DNA of 64,000 nucleotides, from NCBI RefSeq assembly GCF_036711975.1, contig NC_091975.1, positions 8,744,501 to 8,808,500 on the forward strand, written 5' to 3'. Below are positions 55,592-64,000 of the stretch, in pieces. Every line of letters starts with the position of its first letter. Position 1 is the first letter of the stretch. The DNA comes from Onthophagus taurus. Taxonomy: Eukaryota > Arthropoda > Insecta > Coleoptera > Scarabaeidae. The notes beneath the pieces are model-generated. The model made no database searches. It saw only the letters and a program-made list of their open reading frames with translations, and was not told the origin of the DNA. The position numbers were made by a program, and so were the translations under genes.

Positions 55592-56883
55592 CTATGCCAT
55601 AGTGCTGCTTTTACATAGTGCTATGCCATCGATTCCAACGGCATTGGAAGAGATACTAGTCAACGTGGAGTATAGATCGTTCTCCGTTATAGCCCAGAAG
55701 GAGAATTCAGTTTGAAAAGCAGTAGCCTTGTTGTTATTGTAGTATTGATACACATCACAGTCGATACCAGTTTGAGGAACAGCGCCGCCGAAATGACTCG
55801 CAATCTCATCTGCATTGGCCAACGACTCCGGGATAATACCCTTACCTTTAGTAATATTTACGTTTTCCCTAATGCGACGCCAATACTCGGAGGAAGTGTT
55901 TGGGGAGAGCTGCGAGTCAAAGTAGGCCCTTTTTTCCCTTCTGATAGCGGCTGTAACATAGTTTCTCAAGCTTTTATAATAATCCTTATGAGAATCCAGC
56001 CTGGTATGCTCGAATCTCTTATACGAGTTATCACGAAGTTTAATCATTTCTCTAATAGTGGTCGTCAACCAAGGAGGCCGAGGGCTAGATACTCTCACCA
56101 CTCTACTAGGAATGTGTACATAAAACACTGAGAGCAGCAGCTCATTGAAAATTCTAATTCTAATAATATCCATCCACGGCAGCATCCCCAGGTCCCTCTC
56201 AAGAGCAACCCGATCTGCAGAGCCATAATCCCAGACAGTTTTAAAGAGTAGAGGGGGCTTGAAGTGCTCATGCAAAATGGTGTAGAAAGTGAAAAAGTGA
56301 TCCGAGAATTTAAAAAATTCCCGAACACCGCACTCCCGCACCGCAATACTTTCCGTCACCAAAATAAGATCAATAAGCGTAGAACTAGAGGCAGTTACCC
56401 TAGTAGGTGAGTTTACAATCTGAAGCAAACCGTACGCACACATGAGGTCCTCTAAAAGCCTGGAAGACGGCGCGTCTCCATCCAAAACATTAATATTGAA
56501 ATCACCTACAATCATCAAATCATCACATATTGGTAAAAACTGAGATATACACGAATCCAGAACCTCAACAAATATGTTCACGTTTGATTGGGGGGGTCTA
56601 TATAAAACACCAATAATCAAGCATGTTTTTGGAAGATGTAACTTAACCCATATCATCTCCGCGTCACGGTTTCGCTCAGCAATTAATCGAGAAAACTTAA
56701 GGCTTTTAGAGATATAACATCCCACGCCACCCCCACGAGCACATCCATAGCAACCGCATGATCGGGAATGTCCGCGTGAAGCCAAGTCTCCGATAAGGCA
56801 ATGACATTACATTCACCCGATACAAAATAGTCACGAAATATATTAAAAATTGCATAATAACGATCTAGTGTTAATGTGCCCAA
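55592..56883 (-). pseudogene. LINE endonuclease and RT start
   Basis: Endonuclease motifs: CNVIALSETWLHADIPD, then after a frameshift near 56700 GGGVGCYISKSLKFSRL, IIGVLYRPPQSN, LMIVGDFNINVLD, STLIDLILV and FSDHFFTFY. A linker with EKRAYFDSQLSPNTSSEYWR follows, then the RT start SISSNAVGIDGI. The frame ends where foreign sequence begins. Confidence 0.8.
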
Positions 56884-57582
56884 CAGAACGTAACGCGTTG
56901 TTTGCCATATACTTAAAAAAAAAGGGAAAACAATATGTTTATATTATTTTATATAACAAACTCTAAACACATTTCTTGCTTGAAAAAAGAAAAGAAGAAG
57001 AAAAAAGGAGAAAGAGAAAAAAAAAACAAATAAATAACGAAAACAAAACAGTATAAATTCTATTTGAGGTTAAGTATCCGCAGTTATCCCGTAGATAGCA
57101 ACTTATCCGACACCCAATCCACGGGTTACAGATATTTCAAAAGTTATCCCTTGGATAGTGGTATCTATAAGATAAATACAGTGGTAGTAACCAATTTTTA
57201 CGCTATCCGATAGATAACGCTATCAGCGACTTTAACTATGAGTGGTAGTAGTACTTTTACCATCCTCCTGATAAACTATCTAGAGGATAATTTCCATGGT
57301 TACGGCGGTTTTAAGTACTCTCATTGGCTAAGGGCTGGTTTATCAATGTCGAGTTAAATCTGTCAGATACGCAACTCATGGATAAAGTTGCCTAACGTTT
57401 ATCCAGTAACTTTCTACCCGACAGGCAGCAACCTACAAGATAGAACATAGATGGTACCCCTGAGTGTTAACATTAGAAACGGAAATGAAACGTAATTGAT
57501 TTTAGTTTGTGAAGTTGATATAAACAGCTGATCATTCCCGTGTGCTTTCGGTATTGTGCTTTGTTTTCGAAAACCTCCTTTA

Positions 57583-57815
57583 TAATGGAATTCCTACATG
57601 AATATTTATTAGGCAGCGATAAAGATGAGGATATTGTCCAACTCTTAAATTATAAACGACGACCATATATTATAAATATTAGATATATATTATAAAAGAA
57701 AGACAAAAGTCAAAACCACTTTGAGGAGTTGGACGACCACGTTTTTTTGCTAGATTTCGGTTAAAAAAAGACACAGTTTTGTCAATCTTGGTTAAAATTG
57801 AGACGAGATTATACT
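57583..57815 (+). pseudogene. PIF/Harbinger transposase N-terminal remnant
   Basis: MEFLHEYLLGSDKDEDI, then after a frameshift FFARFRLKKDTVLSILVKIE. The RFR(L)-K-TV--L pattern is characteristic of the start of Harbinger/HARBI1-type proteins. The DDE core is absent. Confidence 0.55.
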
Positions 57816-57930
57816 GTATTAGATTTATTTTCTATAACATTTTTATATTCATTTGCCAAATCCATCAGCAAGCTCTTTTCTGCTGTACTAAAATTTGATG
57901 ATCTTTTCTTTCTCTTGCTTATCCATCACC
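57815..57930 (-). pseudogene. Myb/SANT-like DNA-binding protein remnant (second Harbinger gene)
   Basis: Minus strand: RKRSSNFSTAEKSLLMDLAN then EYKNVIENKSN, matching the NF(T/S)--E---L--L---Y---IE-K pattern of the Myb/SANT-like partner protein. Only the N-terminal helix region remains. Confidence 0.55.
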
Positions 57931-58512
57931 ACAATTATAAGCTTAATTTATTTTTGACGTTATATTTTGATTTTATTGCCATTTACTTTCACCAAGCAAT
58001 CAAACTTGTGCTCACATTTTTTTGACAATATCTAATAGGTAAACCCTTAACCAGTACTTCAATCTGGTGGGTATCCAAATGTCATATTTATCTATACGAT
58101 TACCCTAAACTACGGGTGGATAAACGATTCGTCGACGTTATCTATCAGCTACAATTTTAATTGACAGATAAATCGTCTTAACTAGATGTTGATAAACCGG
58201 CCCTAAGGCTCGTTACTACCATCTTCTGGTTAAGCTATCTAAGGGATTATTACCACGGTTTTACGCGCTCTGATTGGCTAGTAGATGGATTTGTCCATAA
58301 GATAAATTTAACTAAAAGATGGTAGTAATGGACCTAAGGCCCACTACTACCACTTATAGTTAAAGTCTCTGATAGCGTTATCTATCGGATAACTTAAAAA
58401 TTGGTTACTACCACTGTATTTATCTTATAGATACCGCTATCGAAGGGACAACTTTTGAAACATCTGTAACCCGTGGGCACTAAAATTCATCAAAATTTTA
58501 GTAATAATGCTG

Positions 58513-58713
58513 TACAGTCGTGTTCACGGCAAATGCGCACTCAAGGTCAAACACTGTTGTGAGATCCGACATGCCGCTGGCTAAGCAGGACCACCACAAG
58601 TCCCTTCTCCACGAGCTTCGTGAGCGCTCGGCTCAGCCTGTTTACCCAGCGGCGTGTCAGATCTCACAACAGATCTTGACCTTGAGTGCGCATTTCCAGT
58701 GAACACGACTGTA
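58513..58713. mobile_element. 201 bp hairpin MITE
   Basis: TA-flanked, ends CAGTCGTGTTCACGGCAAAT with GCGCACTCAAGGTCAA and the inverse. The centre is GC-rich (about 60%) and has a further inverted GTTGTGAGATC / GATCTCACAAC. No coding capacity. Confidence 0.85.
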
Positions 58714-58969
58714 CCTCCTTCAAACCGTTTATTGCTGACTCTTCGGTTTTATGCAATAGGTAACATGTAGCTATCCATAGCAGATTTTGCAGGAATGAGT
58801 GTACAATTGGCATCTTCAGTCGTTTATCATGTTAGTTGTGCCATTATTGTTTATATACATACTTGCCATGTAACTGCATCAAAATACCTAATAGTAGGTC
58901 TTTTAACCACATAGAGCTGTCAATTTAACATAATAGACCAAAAGATCCCTAGATTCCTTGGTTATCTCA

Positions 58970-59150
58970 AGGATTTCTTAGCTATGAGATAAATGGAGGT
59001 GGTAGTACGCACGACCCTGTTATCTACGAGATAAATTGTATCTTATAGATAGCTTAACTGACAGATAGCATTGGTTTGGTAGTAATGGGCCTAAGAGCTG
59101 GATTTATCTATCGGATAAATTTATCAAGAGGTGGTAAAAGTGGGCCTAAC
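58970..59150. mobile_element. Harbinger-like end remnant
   Basis: GGTGGTAGTACGCACGACCC, GGTAGTAATGGGCCTAA, TTTATCTATCGGATAAATTT and GGTAAAAGTGGGCCTAA resemble the termini at 57076-58482. Borders unclear. Confidence 0.45.
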
Positions 59151-60098
59151 TGAAATAAATCATCAAAAATATTTGAAATTTCTACAACAATTCTTGAGTA
59201 ATTTTCTAATATTTCGGATGGTGTTCGAATACGGATTTAGAATATTATATTTTAGTACCAAATTCGGATTAAAATTTGTTTGTATCCTACAAAAAATAAG
59301 TTTAAATGATTTAAGAATTAAATAATATTTTATTTACTCAATTTTTACGTAAATAACAATAATTTCGATTTATTAATTAATAATGATGGATAAAGATGGA
59401 TTTAAAAAGAAATATACAGGCTCAATTTTATATTTATTATCATTAAAACCCTTAAATTAAAAATAAATTAATTTAAATAAGTTGATCGATAGCACAAGTT
59501 GATTTAAACAAAGCTGATTTAAAAACCTTTTCACTGAGAAATTAATCACAAGCTTTTGCAATGGATTTTTACCCCGCAATATTTACACATTAAAACACTT
59601 AAACGATATTATTACGTAAGCTATCTAAAAACTTTATCTAGGATCACAACAACAAATAAAATTGCTTCAAGAATCCAATTGCAGATAATTTTAGATTGGA
59701 TGATATAGCAACTAAAATTAAAAAGAATCTTTTCGTTTTTCGTTAGATATCGTAATTATTTAATCTAACAAGGGCACACACAGTCTTATTTTATACTTAC
59801 TTAAAAAGATTACGTCTTAAACATCCATTATTCATCATTAATTACATCATATTTTATTATTTTTGTCTTTACTGGAATGATATACCACAACAATTATTAT
59901 TTATTAATTATTAATTCATAAAAATGTCTTTAATTAGAGCAAAAAAAAAAAATAAAGGAGATTCTAACCTAAAAAGTTTTGGCAATAAATTAGCTTAAAT
60001 AAGCTTAAACGAAGACTTTGGCATGGTTAATAGTGAACAAAAACATATTCTAACCACGAATTTAAACTCAAATTAAAGATAATTTGTTTTGAAATTCG
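59151..60098. other. AT-rich non-coding, probable 3' untranslated region and flank
   Basis: No repeat or exon seen. It follows (on the minus strand) the alternative last exons described next, so part may be 3' untranslated sequence. Confidence 0.35.
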
Positions 60099-60197
60099 TT
60101 AATATGTAAAGTTATGTTTAGGAAAAACGGCCGTTGCTAATTTTTCTTCAGGATCGTATTGATTCCGATATCTTTTCGTTAAAACCACACCGACAAT
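60099..60197 (-). CDS. Alternative last coding exon, distal copy
   Basis: After acceptor ATTCGCAG the minus strand reads IVGVVLTKRYRNQYDPEE and KLATAVFPKHNFTY, then a stop (32 residues, phase 0). Its first 16 residues align without gaps to the exon at 60463-60537 (RYRNQ-DP shared). A short hydrophobic start followed by a basic RYRNQ tail looks like the end of a last membrane segment and a cytosolic tail. A tetraspanin-type protein is one possibility, unverified. Upstream exons must lie beyond 64000. Confidence 0.6.
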   Translation of the reverse strand: MVGVVLTKRYRNQYDPEEKLATAVFPKHNFTY

Positions 60198-60462
60198 CTG
60201 CGAATTTTAATCATTAATTATTTAAATTTAAACAATAACAAAATGTTAAAAATTTTAGTAAAAATAACCCAAAAACTATACACAGATCTACAAAGAAACG
60301 AAAACGAACAAAAAAATAAATTAATAATGTTAAAAAAAGTTTGATTAAACAAGAGAAATTAGTATAAATAAAATAGAATAGTTATAAAGTTACCAAACCC
60401 ACCCAAAAGAGGTTTCTTATATCTTTTTTTTCTTTTTATGTTAACACAAAGCGTTCATGTGA

Positions 60463-60537
60463 CTAGAGGAAAGCGCTAGGATTTCCACGAGGGTCTTTTT
60501 GATTGCGATACCTTATCGTCAACCATACACCCAAAAA
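60463..60537 (-). CDS. Alternative last coding exon, proximal copy
   Basis: After acceptor TGTTTTCAG the minus strand reads [18 protein letters not shown] and NPSAFL, then a stop (24 residues, phase 0). It has the same phase and alignment as the downstream exon at 60099-60197 but a different C-terminus. Use of one or the other would change only the tail. The gene body is outside the window. Confidence 0.65.
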   Translation of the reverse strand, partial: FLGVWLTIRYRNQKDPRGNPSAFL

Positions 60538-60771
60538 CTGAAAACATATTTTAGTATTGTTAAGAAATATTAGATTAAACGAAGCATTTTTAAGCTAGCT
60601 ACAAACATTATTAATTAATTACGCAACAATTAAAGCCACAACTTCATTAATAATTCGTTTTGGTATAATTCAAGAATTATCATGTGGCTTAAAAAGTGTA
60701 AATTTTTTTTTAATCGACGGAAAATCAGTCAAAAAAAGTGTTAAACTTACCGAAAAATCACTTTAAAGTTT

Positions 60772-61408
60772 CGACGTGTCTCAGCGTGACGTTTCTGACC
60801 ACAATACAAAATTTGAGATTTCAGATTTAAGTATATTGATAGCGTTCTCTTCGACTAAAATATTTTCAGATTTCTAGCACTTATACACCGGAAGTCGCCA
60901 CCTACTTTATTTTTTTAAATAGAACACCCTGTATATTTTTATATATTTAGATTTGTCTGTTTTCAAGGTATATGAATAACTTTACTTTTTGCACACATAC
61001 CTAAAATTTAATAGTTTGGGAGAAAATTAGGGTTTTTTGAAAAATGCGCACATATTATATAGGGTGTATCTGAATGACTGCAACAAACTTCAAGGGGTGA
61101 TTCTTTAGTGAATTTTAAGGGTACTTTGAGGAAGGATAGGTTGAAAGTACAAATAGGGTCAAAACGTGCCCTATTATGAGTTAAACATATTCCCCAAATT
61201 TCATTTTCCTAGCGTTTATGGTTTTTGAGAAAAAAAATAAAATAAACCAAAATTTTCCGCCATTTTTGGAGGGGTGTAGCTCTTGAAGGGAGCCGAAGTC
61301 GCCCATAGTTCATATATCAAAGTACCCTTAAAATTCACTAAAGTTGAAGTTTGTTGCAGTCATTCAGATACACCCTGTATATCGATATTTAACCTAATGT
61401 GCCATGGA
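60772..61408. mobile_element. Truncated copy of the 10645-type palindrome
   Basis: GTGTCTCAGCG, ACCGGAAGTCGCCACCTACT and AATAGTTTGGGAGAAAATTA follow the left arm at 10648-11294 with internal deletions. Interrupted by a MITE at 61058-61380; it ends with CTAATGTGCCATGG. Confidence 0.75.
61058..61380. mobile_element. Hairpin MITE, about 320 bp
   Basis: Ends AGGGTGTATCTGAATGACTG with CAACAAACTTCAA and the inverse, next to TA. AGTGAATTTTAAGGGTAC is also mirrored, so most of it can fold back. No coding sequence. Confidence 0.82.
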
Positions 61409-61564
61409 ATATACCATATTTTAATCTCGTCTGTAGAGCATTGTTTGTCCTTTTACAAATAATTTTCTCATACAAATATGTCGGTATGTGTTGTGACGAT
61501 GTTATGAAACAAAACCAAACTGTGCAACTCTCGGCGGGTATCCATTCTGTGTTACCCAACATCT

Positions 61565-61780
61565 TTAAGTTTGTATACTTCCATCTATAGCTGGATGATA
61601 CACAGACGCCATAAAGTTGAAGTGAGACAGCACAAGAGAATCACATAACTGTTTTTTTAATTTTATCGAAAGAACGGATCGGTGAGGATAAAGTTTTCTC
61701 AAACATGAATTTTCAATTTTAAATCTGAAGGTGTTATCTATTGTTAAACCAAGGCATTTTGCTTCCTTAACAACATTAAT
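61565..61780 (-). pseudogene. LINE reverse transcriptase fragment, right half
   Basis: INVVKEAKCLGLTIDNTFRF, LRKLYPHRSVLSIKLKKQLC and LSHFNFMASVYHPAID, the thumb region of Jockey/CR1-type RT. The preceding part (INPDKSACVCFGEG, LDLDININGSRIM) lies at 63465-63593, so the palindrome between them was inserted into this LINE. Confidence 0.7.
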
Positions 61781-63464
61781 GGCCGGTTTCTCGTACGAAA
61801 ATGCATGTCGATATCGAATCGATATCGCGTTGTTGATCGACAACTATGGCGATATCGGTCATTTGGGTTTCTGAAAGAGTCGATAGGAGATATCGGATCG
61901 ATAACTATATCGCATGCAACAAGCACCGATATCGACTCGATAAGTGTGATTAATGACAGTGATGTGTGTTAAAAGATTGCGAATTTTGATTAAACTGTTC
62001 ATCCCATGCTTGTTTCTTTACCATGTTTGTGGATATTTTATTTCGTTTGATTTTCTATTACTGATTTTCGTTCCATAACTAATTCCACTAACAATTTTTT
62101 ATCGAAAGAAGTAAAATTATACTACGTATTATACACGTATTATCAAACTAACGGTTTTCGAAAAAAGGAAGAGCCCAAATTTCAACAGATGTCTTTTATT
62201 ATACTTTAGTAACGTTATTTTTCTTTTCTAAATTATTTAATTATTAAAAAAAAGAAATAATTTAACTTAAATAATTAAAATTTTGGTTTCTCTTTTTTGG
62301 ATTACCAAAACAATGTAGTGGATGCTTTGCTGGGCTTGTCCCGTTTGCATCCCAAGTGTAATAACTAAATAAATAAATAATTTTACGAACTGTTTGTTCA
62401 AAATTTTTACCGGCACCTATCGGCGGAAATAAACAAGTAACCGATTTTTTGACAAAATCGTTCGATAACCATGGATATCGGAACAATAGTTATCGGATCG
62501 ATAACTTTTGACGGGTCGATATCGGCCGTTGGTGTTCTGGTACGAACTGATTGACAGATATTGCATACAATAGTTATCGAAAGATTTTGTCAAAAAATCG
62601 GTTACTTGTTTATTCCCGTAGATAGGTGGCGGTGAAAATTTTGAACAAATAGTTCGTAAAATAATTTATTTATTTGTTTATTACACTTGGGATTCAAACG
62701 GGACAAGCCCAACGAAGCATCCACTAATAAAACACAATAAAGTACATAAACAAAAATAAAAAGTAGCTAAGACAAGGAATTTATAATAATAATAATAAAA
62801 ATTAACAAACAAAAATCATCAAATAATAACAAAAATGATTAGTAAAAGAAAACAATTAACAAAAAAGAGAAACTAAAAACTTAATTATTTAAGTTAAATT
62901 ATTTCCTTTTTTAAATAAGTAAATAATTTACAAAAGACTATACTAACGTACAATAAAAGATATCTGTTAAAATTTGGGCTATCCCTTTTTTCGAAAACGG
63001 TTAGTTTGATAATACGCGCGCTATGGAGAAACGAACGAAGAATTTTACTTCTTTTGATAAAAATTGTTAGTGGAATTAGTTATGGAACGAAAATCAGTAA
63101 TAGAAAATCAAACGAAATAAGATATCTACAAATATGGTAAAGAAACAAGCATGGGATGAACAGTTTAATCAAAATTCCCAATCTTTTAACACACATCACT
63201 GTCATTAATCACACTTATCGAGTCGATATCGGTGCTTGTTGCATGCGATATAGTTATCGATCCGATATCGCTCCGATATCTCCTATCGGCCCTTTCAGAA
63301 ACCCAAATGACCGATACCGCCATAGTTATTGATCAACAGCGCAATATCGGTTCGATATCTACATGCATTTTCGTACGAGAAACCGGCCACGCCGTCAAAA
63401 GATATCGATCCGATAACTATTGCTCCGATATCTATTCGATATTATAATGTACGAGAAACCGGGC
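61781..63464. mobile_element. GATATCG-rich giant palindrome
   Basis: GGCCGGTTTCTCGTACGAAA at 61781 is mirrored at 63388, and again as a variant end at 63464 (GTACGAGAAACCGGGC). The arms match through GCATGCGATATAG, TGACAGTGATGTGTGT, TCATCCCATGCTTGTTTC, GGGACAAGCCC and ACTTGTTTATT, down to a centre near 62530. About a dozen GATATCG-type words lie in the outer parts. No transposase was recognised. Confidence 0.8.
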
Positions 63465-63593
63465 ATGATTCTTGAACCATTTATATTAATATCAAGATCC
63501 AAGTTCAGCCCTGTGACCCCCTGCCCTTCCCCGAAACATACACGCAGACTTATCAGGATTAATCTATAGTTTATGAAACGTTGCAATATTAAT
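63465..63593 (-). pseudogene. LINE reverse transcriptase fragment, left half
   Basis: INPDKSACVCFGEGQGVTG with LNLDLDININGSRI: the block after the catalytic motif in Jockey/CR1-type RT. It is continuous in sense with 61565-61780 once the palindrome is removed. Confidence 0.65.
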
Positions 63594-64000
63594 GGCCGGT
63601 TTCTCGTACGAAAATGCATGTCGATATCGAACCGATATCGCGCTGTTGATCGATAACTATGGCGATATCGGTCATTTGGGTTTCTGAAAGGATCGATAGG
63701 AGATATCGGATCGATAACTATATCGCATGCAACAAGCCGATATCGACTCGATAAGTGTGATTAATGACAGTGATGTGTGTTAAAAGATTGCGAATTTTGA
63801 TTAAACTGTTCATCCCATGCTTGTTTCTTTACCATGTTTGTGGATATTTTATTTCGTTTGATTTTCTATTACTGATTTTCGTTCCATAACTAATTCCACT
63901 AACAATTTTTTATCGCAAGAAATAAAATTCTTCGATCGTTTCTCCATAGCGCACGTATTATCAAACTAACCGTTTTCGAAAAAAGGAAGAGCCCAAATTT
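63594..64000. mobile_element. Second GATATCG palindrome, left arm (cut by window edge)
   Basis: Nearly identical to 61781-62175 in the same orientation, also preceded by ATTAAT. It continues beyond the window. Confidence 0.85.

Larger units (their letters stand above)
54363..56920 (-). mobile_element. Jockey/CR1-like LINE, deleted and interrupted
   Basis: The minus-strand element carries endonuclease (5' part), a linker and the start of RT at 55592-56785, then a gap filled by unrelated sequence (55175-55590), and the RT C-terminal part at 54628-55150. Its 3' tail is (ATT)n at about 54363-54376. It is related to the LINE at 46576 (both have RTDVHN-N-RRK). Confidence 0.8.
57332..58201 (+). mobile_element. 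PIF/Harbinger element remnant
   Basis: TAA duplications (57329-57331 and 58202-58204) flank GGGCTGGTTTATCAA and its inverse TTGATAAACCGGCCC. It contains remnants of two divergent genes, as PIF/Harbinger elements do. Confidence 0.75.
57076..58482. mobile_element. TIR element hosting a PIF/Harbinger element
   Basis: CCACGGGTTACAGATATTTC with TATAAGATAAATACAGTGG (57120-57190) is mirrored at about 58415-58482. The arms continue through ATAACGCTATCAG and reach the inner element at 57332 and 58201. TTACTACC motifs recall PIF/Harbinger non-autonomous elements. Confidence 0.6.

Noticed and set aside
62262..62486. 74-codon minus-strand frame with HPLHCFGNPKKRNQN
   Set aside because: It lies in one arm of the palindrome; the mirrored arm is diverged and not open, and no family is recognised.

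Overview
This is AT-rich genomic DNA of an animal, almost certainly an insect. The evidence is intron-containing genes with insect relatives (a membrane aminopeptidase N, a Mox/buttonless-type homeobox gene, a uridine phosphorylase, a Gly/His-rich secreted protein of a type known from insects) and a dense load of insect-type transposons and satellites. A beetle is my best guess, but nothing in the window proves the order. There is no sign of bacterial operons, CRISPR or phage.

Layout. 1-2747: a tandem array of 665-701 bp units derived from the 3' part of a LINE, lying in the last visible intron of the aminopeptidase N gene (minus strand, 2804-9798, 3' end outside the window). That gene's 4.0 kb fourth intron holds a nested stack: satellite monomers, a Penelope-like element, a LINE with 11 bp target-site duplications, and a long-hairpin element inside the LINE. 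10.5-16.2 kb: a ~182 bp satellite interrupted by three mobile elements. 16.2-18.4 kb: mostly single-copy, with weak exon candidates. 18.6-24.2 kb: a TIR-like element hosting a deleted Ty3/gypsy LTR retrotransposon (149-152 bp LTRs, CTAGT duplications). 24.3-30.4 kb: a run of TA-flanked hairpin elements and a gypsy fragment. 30.7-35.9 kb: a satellite of ~175 bp units. 36.2-37.3 kb: the homeobox gene. 37.6-41.95 kb: a 4.4 kb TIR element containing its own ~212 bp satellite, ending 11 bp past the stop codon of the uridine phosphorylase gene (41962-43163, minus). 43.4-51.6 kb: an old RNase-H-bearing LINE interrupted by a Tc1 element, a hAT-like element and a Jockey-like LINE, then a 2.8 kb TIR transposon with an unclassified transposase-like gene. 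52.2-53.5 kb: the Gly/His-rich secreted protein gene. 53.9-64 kb: more LINE pieces, PIF/Harbinger remnants, hairpin elements, a pair of homologous alternative last exons (60099-60537, minus) of a gene that continues beyond the window, and large GATATCG-rich palindromes.

The most interesting signals are: (1) seven hammerhead-ribozyme-like motifs in four sequence families, whose helices covary and which all carry an extra U between the CUGANGA box and helix II; (2) a LINE-derived macrosatellite next to a related LINE in the same gene; (3) a transposon carrying a satellite and supplying the 3' end of a housekeeping gene; (4) duplicated alternative C-terminal exons; (5) a degenerate transposon of an unclassified family with subterminal repeats.
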